Shown piece by piece: positions 1 to 9,620 of a stretch of DNA of 64,000 nucleotides. The position numbers and the translations under genes were made by a program. The notes beneath the pieces are model-generated. The model had not been told where the DNA came from. It saw only the letters and a program-made list of their open reading frames with translations, and did no database searches. Within the stretch, counting starts at the first letter, position 1, and the number at the start of each line of letters is the position of its first letter. Origin of the DNA: Ziziphus jujuba (taxonomy: Eukaryota > Streptophyta > Magnoliopsida > Rosales > Rhamnaceae); the NCBI RefSeq assembly GCF_031755915.1, contig NC_083388.1:26505001-26569000 (forward strand), written 5' to 3'.

Positions 1-1727
1 CTTTACCGTTGTGAAGATTCAAAGACTCGAGTTTGTCTAGAGATCCAATCGATGAGGGAACTTCTTTTATTTCTGTACATCCTTCCAAAACTAACTCTTT
101 TCAAATTCCTGGATAGCTCTGGAAGTTTCTCAAGTTTTGAGTAGCATCTCATGTTCAAAGAACTGAGCTTGCAATGATATTGCAGAGTTGGAGGAAGTTG
201 AAGCAAACTTATACAGTATTCAAGATTTATAGTCTCAAGGTTCGGAGCGTGAGCAGCGTCTGGGATTTTAGTCAAGTGCTTAGAGTGACTAAGATCCATC
301 TCTATTAACTTCCCAAGATCCTGCAATTAATATTTAAGAAAAGTTATCAAGGCAAATAATAATGGCTGTGATTGCTTGGCATAGCTCTTTTGAAATTGAC
401 ACAATGTGGTATTTAATATCATAATTAAATTAGAGCATACCTGAATGCCATTCCAAAGTTCCTCAAGTTGGCTGTAAGGCATTTGAAGGATAACAATGTT
501 CTCTGGACTAAAATATGATGGCAAAGATTTAAGAGGGTATCCATCCCAATATAGATATGTAAGTGCATCAGGAAGGCAATGAAGACCTTGAGGAAATTTC
601 AGTTTGCATTTCTCTTCCTCATCAAAATTATAAATTTTAAGCAACCTTAGATTATGCATCTGTGAGAAGATTTCAGGGCTCAGAATTATCTCTTTCATCT
701 CAGATGTATTTAGGAATATGCCTTCAACTTTTGCAGATCCCTAGTAAATAAATGAGACATATAGTAGCATACAAAAACTTCAGTTAAACACTGGAAAACA
801 GTATATCTGGTACCAATTTTTTGTTGCTCATAAAGAATAGAAAGAAAAGTCCAACTTCTTTAAAAGGAAAGTCAAGCATCTAGTTCACTTACCCTGTTTC
901 CTTTGAACACATAATGGATATTCTCAGTTTTCCATAATCTACTACGGTCTCCAGGTTGTTTAGTAGTCTTCTCGGACAATTTCTCTACCCATTTCTTGCA
1001 GCAGATCATGCATTCGCAGCTTATTGTTGATGATGGTTATGAGAGTCTTATCAATCAAACTTTGTATTCCTATGATTGCAAAGAGGTCACAACCATCAAG
1101 TATTCTTTCTAAAAAATTTGCATCATATCCTTTGAAGAAACATGCAATATCAAGCAATATAGCTTGTAGAACGATCAAAGGTTCTATGGGATAAATAGAA
1201 AAAAACTAAGTTTTAAAGAGTTATACATACTTGGTGACCAGTGAATCCCACCCAGATAGATTGGCTGCTTCTGTCAAAGCAGCCCTCCATTGATGCACTT
1301 TGTTCATCCTGTTCTGGAAACGTTCTTCAAGTTTAGTAAATGCAACTGCATAACTGCCCTTCTATTTCCGTACATGGGATGGATCTAGGCGATAAAAAAC
1401 AGGTATCATAATCTGTCCTTTTTCCCTGCATTCAAGAATTTGAACAAGCTCATCCAAGTACCAAGTGGAAGAAGAATAGTTTTAAGAGAAAATGATTACT
1501 GAAAGCATTGCTTCCTTGATTACTTTCACAAGTGCTGGTGAAATTTCATCACCTCTTTCAAGTCTATCATCTATGAATGTATGCACCTTCTTCCTACATA
1601 AAGCTTCATAAAGATGGCTGGTAAAGTTATCACGGGTGTCCAGTCCCCTGAAACTAACAAAAACAGCATACTTCTCTTGGGGACGGATATAAGAATAAGA
1701 AGAAGAAGAAGAGGAAGCCATATTCAA
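1..1727 (-). pseudogene. TNL-1: TIR-NBS-LRR pseudogene lacking most of NB-ARC (runs off left edge)
   Basis: Exons in gene order: TIR 1727-1231, remnant of the NB-ARC end about 1190-893, linker 740-441, LRR 320 to the window edge. Splice sites fit: donor GTATGT after 1231, donor GTAAGT after 893, acceptors before 740 and 320, donor GTATGC after 441. The TIR begins MNMASSSSSSY and keeps FVSFRG, the SH pair and WYLDEL, but a TAA replaces the usual Glu after VIIFS and a TAG follows DPSHVRK, both in frame. P-loop, kinase-2 and GLPL are absent: only about 40 bp separate the TIR donor from LDIACFFKG, so some 700 bp of NB-ARC seem deleted. MHD survives as MHDLLQEMG, followed by a frameshift after IVRE. 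The linker (LRLLKIYNF, YWDGYPLKSLP) and first LRRs (NLETINLEYC, KLSSLNMRC) are open. Intact relatives are intracellular receptors whose TIR is an NADase; this copy cannot make one. Confidence 0.9.
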
Positions 1728-2879
1728 ACACTGCTAATCCAGCCAGAACTATGACAAAAAATGCCAAACTAGTTTAATTTAAAAAGAAAAAAAAATGAAA
1801 AAGCACCAACCAGAGGTTAAATTACTAACTGCTTGGACTTTCTTAGATACTTCCTAGCCTCGTTTATTCAGAGAAAGAAATTTAGTTGAAATTACAGTGC
1901 AACTTTAATTAGAATATAATATGATGTTGATGACTTTTTAAGTTGGGAAACTTGCTAAAAAGAAAAAAAGTAAAAAGAGAATGAAATTTATAGGACTTGA
2001 GAGCTGTTGAAATCCAAATCCCAACGAACTAATTAATCTGATATTGCTAAACAACAAATTACTAGTCTAGGTTTCAGTGACTGTGAATGCCTGTCGGCCA
2101 TGTGCCAATAAATTAAACAAAGACGCTAATCGCATCATCTCTTTTGGCAGGCCGGTGGATGCATCTTTTTCTTTCTTTTTCATACACAATACGTGCCATT
2201 GCATGGTTGAAAGTGATAGGATCAATTTTCTTTTTCAATTTGTTTATGAAACTCCATGAGTGTCCCATATACCCCGGGTTTAAAAATCAAAATCCATCCC
2301 TTCTTTGATTAAAGAAACTAGAAAGGCCCATTAATTGGTTAACATTCTTAATTAATACTATTAGTGCTTAGGAGTTAGGGCTACATAGGATAATCCAGAC
2401 CCTACATACTTGTCAGATATATGGTCAAAAGTGTCATCAGCTAATACCAACGACTAGGTTACACTGGTACAAATGTACGTTGGACATTGTAATATATTGT
2501 ACGTGTTTTCCAAGTATTATTTTTTTTTTCCTGCAATTTCAGAAGAGATAGATTAAACCCATTTTGAAATAAAATAAAATAAAAAAATAGATTATACTCT
2601 TTATTTCTTTTTAAATACAAGAAATGGAGTGTACAACTTTGTTGCAATGCACATGACAAAAGCGCAAACAGGCCTAGCCTTCAAATATATATTCATTGAT
2701 ATGATGACGAGCAGCTATTTTACCTCAAAACAAAAACCATAATCATCCGGTGCCCCTGCTTAATTAGAACAGCAAATATTTGCCTTTGGCTTCCATTAAC
2801 AATTCTTTGTTTCGAGTGCTACATAAAACCAGAAGGCTAATAAATATAATGAGAGAATAGTAATGCTATATTAAAGAGA
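1728..2879. other. 5' flank of TNL-1 with a segment repeated elsewhere in the window
   Basis: No gene is supported. The first few hundred bases lie upstream of the TNL-1 start and should hold its old promoter. From about 2426 to 2720 the sequence matches 61094-61424 over its length, with shared runs such as AAAAGTGTCATCAGCTAA and AATACAAGAAATGGAGT, and part of it recurs near 20170-20290. It is an ancient duplicated block, not coding. The short open frames here contain homopolymers and no recognisable domain. Confidence 0.6.
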
Positions 2880-2925
2880 TTAAAAGAAGAAAAAGAAGAG
2901 GAAGGCATATTAATCTCCTTCAAAT
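2880..2925 (-). pseudogene. Relic of a TNL start codon region
   Basis: On the minus strand this reads N-M-P-S-S-S-F-S-S-F, matching the MNMASSSSSS leader shared by the other TIR exons in the window, and then diverges. The bases upstream (higher coordinates) are homologous to the promoter side of TNL-5 at 32.5-33.7 kb. I infer a TNL whose first codons and promoter survive while the body was deleted. Confidence 0.5.
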
Positions 2926-3590
2926 CTATATGTTAAGACATGCAAACTATGATTATAAACTTGCAATTCAAGTTAAAAGTGCTTGGCCTTGCTTGGGTAA
3001 CTTCATTGTTCCTACAAGGAAGAAGCAGAGTACCTTTTAGAATGCTTACCACATACGAAATAATTAAAATTGCGAGTATAAATTCTATTGCATAATTACC
3101 AAAAATAAAAATGTAAAGGGAACACAGTTCTGTGGACTTGAAAGTTCTTGAAATCTAAATGCCAGTAAACCAAAAATAATCTCTTTCAAAACAATTAGTG
3201 GAATATGTTCGACTCCCCCTGTTAAACATGATATTGTCAATGTAGGCCATAAGGCAATAAAGATGCTTTTTGATGCTTTATTTTTAAGCCCGTGAAATTT
3301 TATTCTTTTTTTTTTTTTTTAACAAATATATGAAAGTTTCTGATCATACTCCATTTTCTATATAAGTATATGTGCCTCTTACTGAGATTAAAGTTTTGGG
3401 ATCTTATCCTTTTTCATTTATTCATCAATGATAGTTTTCCACAGCATTATTATCACCTTCTTTTATTAGTGCTGTTGGACTCCATAGGATATCTAGACCA
3501 TACATACTGTCTAAAAATATGCTTCAAGGACCAATGTAGATCTTTCATATGAAGGAGTATTTTATAGAGTCTACCCTGACTTATCCTATT
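2926..3590. other. Duplicated TNL promoter-side segment (copy 1)
   Basis: This block aligns by eye with about 32.53-33.2 kb: both have a stretch reading GATATTGTCAATGT, then GGCCATA, AGATGCTTT and GCTTTATTTTTA, then the same ATATATGAAAGTT/C motif and a matching TATATGTGCCTCTTACT. There is no open frame of note. It is the upstream region of a lost TNL copy. A poly-T run lies at 3305-3320. Confidence 0.6.
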
Positions 3591-4330
3591 CCTATAGTTT
3601 TAATCTTTCTAGTTCGTTGTTAACTGTTTTAAGTTCATCAAGATTAGTTGGACTGGAATTTGAAGGAAAATATTTCGAAGGGTATCGTTAGTCATTACTA
3701 ATGGAGATATCTAAGTCATTACTAAGTGTATCAGGGAGGGACTTGAGAAGATGTACTATGCACTACTTGATATAACCTTTGAGAAATCTCAGATTATACA
3801 AATTGAGAAGACTACTAAGACTCGTCAAATACACACGGAATAAGCCTTCGACTAGTACACTTCTCTGAAATCTAAATGATCAAGAACAAAATGCATATGA
3901 GATGTAGAAAAACCAGTGAAGGAATGGTGTTCTCTTTAGAAATTGAATTAGTCTTTTATTAATAGCACACCTCAATCTATTTACAATTCTATTGCAAATA
4001 TTAGAACCATCCAAAGAATAAATTACCTGCTGTTTATTGAAGGAAATTGACTTTTCCTTCATTCTTTTTCAGCTTTGCATGAAAATCAAAAATAGCAGCA
4101 TAAGATCAACATCATAATTATTATTTCTTCCCTAATTATTTTAGGATGTGTTTTCTCTTTTTCTTCCTTTTCCTCGTCCAAGTAATAGTCATCAAATTCT
4201 CTTAGGATTTGGTTTGCTATTTCTTTGTCCTCATCGGAGCTTATAAAACGCATAGTCCTACTTACACTGCCACTTCCTCTGCCACTGGCTTCAACTCATC
4301 CGGAGTCTCTTAGCTATAATGACATCAAAA
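3591..4330 (-). pseudogene. 3' end remnant (last exon and 3' flank) of a TNL
   Basis: Minus-strand frames near 4140-4270 read SSDEDKEIANQILREFDDYY followed by a Glu/Lys-rich tail. This resembles the acidic/basic tail with HILRELEKKS at the end of TNL-3 near 20.8 kb. The flank 3590-3800 is homologous to the TNL-3 3' flank (20490-20600) and to 33.2-33.4 kb, sharing TTCGAAGGGTAT and the GAAGATGTAC motif. Stops interrupt the upstream part. The segment is the tail of the gene whose C-JID remnants lie at 6.2-6.9 kb. Confidence 0.55.
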
Positions 4331-5560
4331 CTCTCCGCATCCTAGGCATATATAGCATATACAGATAAACTATGTTATTTTGTTGAAGTGCCGCGATTTT
4401 TGACATTATGAATGCTAAGGGGGCAGAGGCTATGGCCTCTTTGTAATTTCCTGTGGGATTCTTTTGGCCTTAATGCAATTTTTTTTTTTTGGGTAAGAGG
4501 CTTTAATACATTGGTATTTACCCAAAACATATATGTATGTCTCCGTGTGTGTTTGTGCGCGCGCGCATATATACGGGCATTGTAGAACTCTGTATAACTA
4601 TGTATACACACTATTTCTCATTGTAGAACTCTGTATAAATATATATAGACACACTATTTCTCTCTCTCTCTCTCTCTCTCTCTTTCTTCTAAAACTTGAT
4701 CATGGCAGTGAGCCCTTTACACGTTTTCAATTCTAATTCTCTGCATAACATCATATTGTCAGATTGAACACTATTTTGTATTTACATGATATTCTAAAGT
4801 CATAGTTCGTACGCAAGCCATGAGGAAAACCGAGGTCAATACTCAAAGCAAAATAGATGAAAATACAACTTTAGCGATAAATGCAACTTAAGTCTTTATT
4901 TTGGAAACCTCGCAAGCAAAAAGTATCTTCAACTTCCACTATTAAGAAATCCTAACTTGATCAGAATTACATCAATATACATGTATAAGGGAGTGTTCAT
5001 GAACCAAGATATTTCATAAAAAAAAATCTTTGACAAATAATCTTAGTCTGAGCAAATATATCCAATTAGAGCATCTCAAATTTATCACAAACTAAATTAT
5101 ATATATGTGAGCGAGGTTAGGACTAACTTGACTGACACTTTAGGATGAGGCTCATCGGATTATTTACAAGTGGTATTCTAGACATGACTAGGCTTGAACC
5201 ACCAATTGACCATGACTCACTAAAGAAAGTAAAGGTGTCTTACAGGACACAGTTCAAATGAACATGATGGATTGTAGAGTCTCATTTCGATCATGGATTG
5301 CTTTAACAATGATAAGAGTAAAAAATAAATAGTTAAAATAGAAGGACCGTAATAATATGCATACTAGATGGCATAAGCAATTGACAAACTTTCCTTTCCT
5401 TTGCTTTACTCTGGTGTTTTTATTCTCCCTTAGCACAACAAAATAGAACATTTTTCATTTAATGCAAGCCAAACACAATTTAAGTTGGTTTTAGAGTCCA
5501 AAAGAAACATAAGAATCTAATTAAAGCTTAAATCGACACTAGAATGATGAATACGAATCA
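4331..5560. other. Non-coding stretch with microsatellites
   Basis: No gene is supported. It holds CG/TA alternating runs around 4555-4575 (GCGCGCGC then ATATATA), a near-duplicated phrase (CATTGTAGAACTCTGTATAA at about 4579 and 4620), and a (TC)n tract at about 4661-4684. The remainder is AT-rich sequence without recognisable coding content. Confidence 0.6.
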
Positions 5561-5726
5561 CCTACGTTGGTATACAGAACACAAGATGATTTTTTCTATT
5601 TTCAAATTCTCTTAGGATCTGGTACATCATCTTCTTTTTCATAAAAGTTGACAATAAACACATTTCCACTGGCCTCAAATGTGAAGTCCAGCCGCACCAC
5701 ACTGCACCGACAGTGTGAAACCAGCA

Positions 5727-5845
5727 GTTCACCATTTTTGACAATAGCCATTGCTGCATTTAACACCGAACTCCAACTTGCTCAACAATTGTGGGCAATG
5801 GCAGAGTTCGGTGCTGAATGTCAGAACCGATTGAAAATGGTGAAC
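5727..5845. repeat. Long imperfect inverted repeat (hairpin)
   Basis: GTTCACCATTTTT at 5727-5739 pairs with GAAAATGGTGAAC at 5833-5845, CACCGAACTC at 5764-5773 pairs with GAGTTCGGTG at 5804-5813, and the inner CTTGCTCAACAATTG region pairs imperfectly with CAATTGTGGGCAATGG. The arms are about 50-55 nt with one internal bulge. A separate 7-bp stem, CACACTG/CAGTGTG, sits just upstream (about 5698-5717). The size suits a MITE-type foldback or a small-RNA precursor; nothing shows transcription directly. Confidence 0.7.
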
Positions 5846-6070
5846 ATGCAGCCAAATTTGTGAGCCTATAAATAGGCTCCATCCCGTGGTTTTCATTCAA
5901 GCGATGCAACCTCAATATCACCCAAGTGAGGAGTGTTGAGAGTAGTGTTTAAGTTCCAGAGAGAGCTTGAGAGAAGAGTGAGCAATTCCAGAGAAAATTT
6001 GATAGTGTGGAGAGAGGTTCCACGTGAGAATTCTCCAAGAGAGATGTTTTTATTTTTGTAATTTTATTTC
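5846..6070 (+). promoter_or_regulatory. TATA-containing promoter or LTR-like segment
   Basis: A strong TATA motif (CCTATAAATAGGCTCC) lies at about 5864-5880, just downstream of the hairpin. It is followed by a leader-like run with repeated GAGAG blocks and by T-rich sequence with GTAATAGAATTAA near 6075. This resembles U3-R-U5 of a small LTR retroelement or a Pol II promoter with leader. No LTR boundary or target duplication could be fixed. Confidence 0.4.
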
Positions 6071-6183
6071 CAAATGAGTAATAGAATTAATTTTTATTTT
6101 TCTTCTCACATTTCTTCTCTAAAGTGGTCAGAAAACCACAACATCAAACTCATTCTGGTTGTGTCTTTTAGCTTTAACTGCTT

Positions 6184-6910
6184 CTACCGTTGGTTTCCTA
6201 ACATGATAAATGATAGCAAATCACTCTGCATATATTGGGCATATAATAAGCCGATCCCACTCTTTTTTACAATTGAACTTTTTCCTGACCTATTAGATGC
6301 GTTGAATTTAAATGAGGCATTCCAAACAGAGAACCAATAATCAGCTTTTTTCTCATTAAAATCCTGAGAGATACAGGAATATGTGATCAGAATTAGCAAT
6401 TCCTCTTGTGTCATTATCTTTATCCCATCCATTTACACTCAAACAAAAATGGAGGTATTGACCATCATTTATCTCCAATAAGAGATGGTATGAAATCCAC
6501 AGACTCCAATAAACAAGGCAATCCTAGAATGCAACAACAGCGCATAGAGCAAGACCCAAGAAGTTGGTGGCCAATTAAGAGGAAGCTTGATATTCATTGA
6601 AGACCACTAAGTTTGGAACGTAAACCAATCAAGAATTTCATTTCCTGGACAAGAAACTCTAATTGAAGGCTGTGAAATCCTTGCATCATGGATGAAAATA
6701 AATTAGAAAGCATATATATGGATGTGTTTGTATGGTGTATGTGTGTATGTATATATATACATAGAGAGAGAGAGAGAGAGAAACATACACTTTCAACTTT
6801 TAATAAAAAAGTTGCTATACGCAAGACTTTCTTTCTGTACATCAGCCATTATCCGCCTACATGCTTCCTGTTCCAATTCCAGGCAATTTAAAATAAAACT
6901 TTTTAAATAA
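6184..6910 (-). pseudogene. Degenerate TNL C-JID exons
   Basis: Minus-strand frames around 6530-6700 match the C-JID core with substitutions and shifts: ISCPGNEI-like, WFTF, MNIKLPLN, then LYALLL. Further on, 6184-6432 contains SSIVKKSGIGLLYAQYMQSD, the end of the same domain (compare VKKFGIRLLDAQV in TNL-3). C-JID is the jelly-roll domain after the LRRs of TNLs. Several stops and frameshifts make this a relic, lying between TNL-1 and TNL-2. (TA)n and (AG)n microsatellites lie at 6750-6782. Confidence 0.65.
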
Positions 6911-7490
6911 AAGCAACCTTACCTTCTTCAAAAGGAGCTGGAATCATGGCAAGCAAGAACTCTACAGTGCCTCTTGGATGCAAACAATCGACTTTTTCAT
7001 TACAATGAAAATGTTACTTTCATTAAACTTGTATGACATATATACATGTATACACTTGTACGTGTGATTGATTCATCATAAAGCTGGACTTCCAGCAAAG
7101 GAGTAAGGTTCTGAACTCCAAACTTGAATTCAATAAGTTAAAGATATATAATAGATATAATCACAAAGTGAACAAAAGATGTTAATCCTATTAGGAAACA
7201 ACATAGGATTTGAGTGAGTCTGCTAAGTGCTAACAGCTATGTGAGCAGCAAGTGTGAGACAATAAGCCCTAAGAAGTTAACAATAATTCTTCTCCTCTGT
7301 GTCTGGTCCTCTTTCTGGCTAAGCATAAAAAGTAGAAAAATTTGCATTTAATGCATACTAAATACGATTTGGAAAGCTATTAATGAGCAACAAAGGAAAT
7401 TAAAAAAAAAAAGAAAAACAAAAAAAAAGAAAAACTAAGCTCAAATGGATACCAGAATGGAAGAGAATATGACTTACCTTTTAGCATTCA
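6911..7490. other. AT-rich spacer
   Basis: No coding signal is seen. Poly-A/AAAAAG stretches at 7400-7435 and ordinary AT-rich sequence lie between the degenerate C-JID relic and the 3' end of TNL-2. Confidence 0.5.
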
Positions 7491-7528
7491 GGTCATCTTC
7501 TTCTTCTTTTCTGTTGTAGAAAACCATT

Positions 7529-9620
7529 CTATTTGAACGCATTCCGACGTCTCTTAGTACCTTCCACTATTAGTTCCCTGCCATCTTGATCAATGATACC
7601 AAATCTCTCTGCATCTTGGGCATATGGCAGGCTAAACCGACACTTTTTGATGGTTGAACGATCAATATGTATGAAAAAGTAAAATGAGGAATAGTGGCTT
7701 TCAGGTTGCTTACGAATCTTGTCAAACATGCCATGGTCATATCACATGAACAAATTATATGAATTCACAACTCCTCTTATGTCCTCATCCATCTTCCAAC
7801 CCTTCACAAACCAACAGAATATGTTTGATCCATATCCATCATTTTTTTCCCTAAACGAGAAGTAGAATAAGATAGTTAGATCCCCACCATCACTGGTAAA
7901 GTTCTGAAATCCTACAACAGCACATAGAGCAATACCTAAAAAGTTGGCATCATTCCGATTTAGAGGAAGCTGGATATTCATCATTGAAGGTCCATTACAT
8001 TGGTAGGTGAACCACTCAGGAATTTCGTTTCCTGGACAAAAAATTCTTATTGAAGGTTCTATATTAAAATGAAATCCCCATTCTGGTGGGAATAGTGTTT
8101 CAATTTTTAGTGATAAACTTGCCATACACAAAATCCTCATCTGTGAATCAGCCAGTATCCTCCTACGTGCTTCTTGATCCAATTTTAGATAGTTAAAAAA
8201 TGAAAGGTCTTTCTTGTTGTTTAATTTGGATGGAATACCGCTGTCTTCACATTCACTAGGTATTCTAGGCATTTGGTCGTCGTAAGAGGAAATATGTGAA
8301 ATAGCACTTAATATTTTAGTAATGCTGTAAGGGAGAACCTCAAGGTTCTTGCAATCTTCCAGCCCTTCACAAACCAACAGAATATGTTTGATCCATATCC
8401 ATCATTTTTTTCCCTAAACGAGAAGTAGAATAAGATAGTTAGATCCCCACCATCACTGGTAAAGTTATGAAATCCTACAACAGCACATAGAGCAATACCT
8501 AAAAAGTTGGCATCATTCCGATTTAGAGGAAGCTGGATATTCATCATTGAAGGTCCATTACATTGGTAGGTGAACCACTCAGGAATTTCGTTTCCTGGAC
8601 AAAAAATTCTTATTGAAGGTTCTATATTAAAACGAAATCCCCATTCTGGTGGGAATAATGTTTCAATTTTTAGTGATAAACTTGCCATACGCAAAATCCT
8701 CATCTGTGAATCAGCCAGTATCCTCCTACGTGCTTCTTGATCCAATTTTAGACAGTTAAAAAATGAAAGGTCTTTCTTGTTGATTAATTTGGATGGAATA
8801 CCGCTGTCTTCACATTCACTATGTATTCCAGGCATTTGGTCGTCGTAAGAGGAAATATGTGAAATAGCACTTAATATTTTAGTAATGCTGTAAGGGAGAA
8901 CCTCAAGGTTCTTGCACATAACCAAGTTCAATTCTCCCAGCTAGCTTAGATTTTCAATCGAAATAGGTAGCTGTTTTATTCCTGTTCCATCTAGATGGAG
9001 ACAGTGTAAACATTCCATTGGCTCCCAGATTTGTGGTAAGTATTCCAATTTTGAGCAACCAGATAGAAAAAGAAAGCTGAGAGATTTTAGATTACAAATC
9101 CTAGTAGAGAGACTCTCAAGCCATTTGCAATCTTTTAAGATTGCATTTAACCAGACCAGCGAGCTGATCAATGGATAAAGGCACTGCTTTTATGTTTGTC
9201 CCACTTAAATCTAACTCACTTAGAAATCTTGGAAGATTTGGAAATATGCCAATGGATGTGCAGCCAGATAGACTGAGAAATTTGACGGACTTCATATTAC
9301 ATATGCTCCTTGGAAGACTCATAAGGTCTCTACAGTTCTGAAGATCCAAGGACTTAAGTTTGTCCAGAGATTTAATTGATGAGGGCAGTTCTCTTATTAC
9401 TGCACATCCCTTCAAAACTAAGTCTTTGATATTCCTAGATACCTCTGGAAGTTTTTCAAGTTTTGAAAAGCATCTCAGATTTAGAGAACTAAGCTTGTCA
9501 TTGTATTGGAAAGACGAAGGAAGTTTAAGTAGGCTTCTACAGTATTTAAGAGTTAAAGTCTCCAAGTTTGAAGCGTGAGAGAGATCTGGGATTTGAATCA
9601 AGTGCATAGAGTGACTAAGA
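7529..9620 (-). pseudogene. TNL-2, 3' part: LRR exon and C-JID with internal tandem duplication
   Basis: In gene order: LRRs from 9620 (HLIQIPDLSHASNLETLTL, KLSSLNLRC, LPRFLSELDLSGTNIKAVPLSI), a frameshift near 9120-9170, more LRRs to 8941 (LSGCSKLEYLPQIWEPMECL), then C-JID (IRIFCPGNEIPEWFTYQC, MNIQLPLNRNDANFLGIALC). The C-JID region is present twice in tandem with a 563-bp period. Because 563 is not a multiple of three, the first copy reads out of frame at the junction and stops after GWK. A last exon at 7729-7529 reads CRFSLPYAQDAERFGIIDQD, the usual C-JID end. The gene continues beyond the LTR at 9621-12964. Confidence 0.88.
7791..8916. repeat. Tandem duplication, 2 x 563 bp, within TNL-2
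   Basis: Copy A is 7791-8353 and copy B 8354-8916. Both begin ATCTTCCA/G and run through AACAGAATATGTTTGATCC to CCTCAAGGTTCTTGCA. Differences by eye are few (for example AAAGTTCTGAA against AAAGTTATGAA, GATAGTTAAA against GACAGTTAAA), so the duplication is recent relative to the gene. It spans the last LRR/C-JID boundary. Confidence 0.93.
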
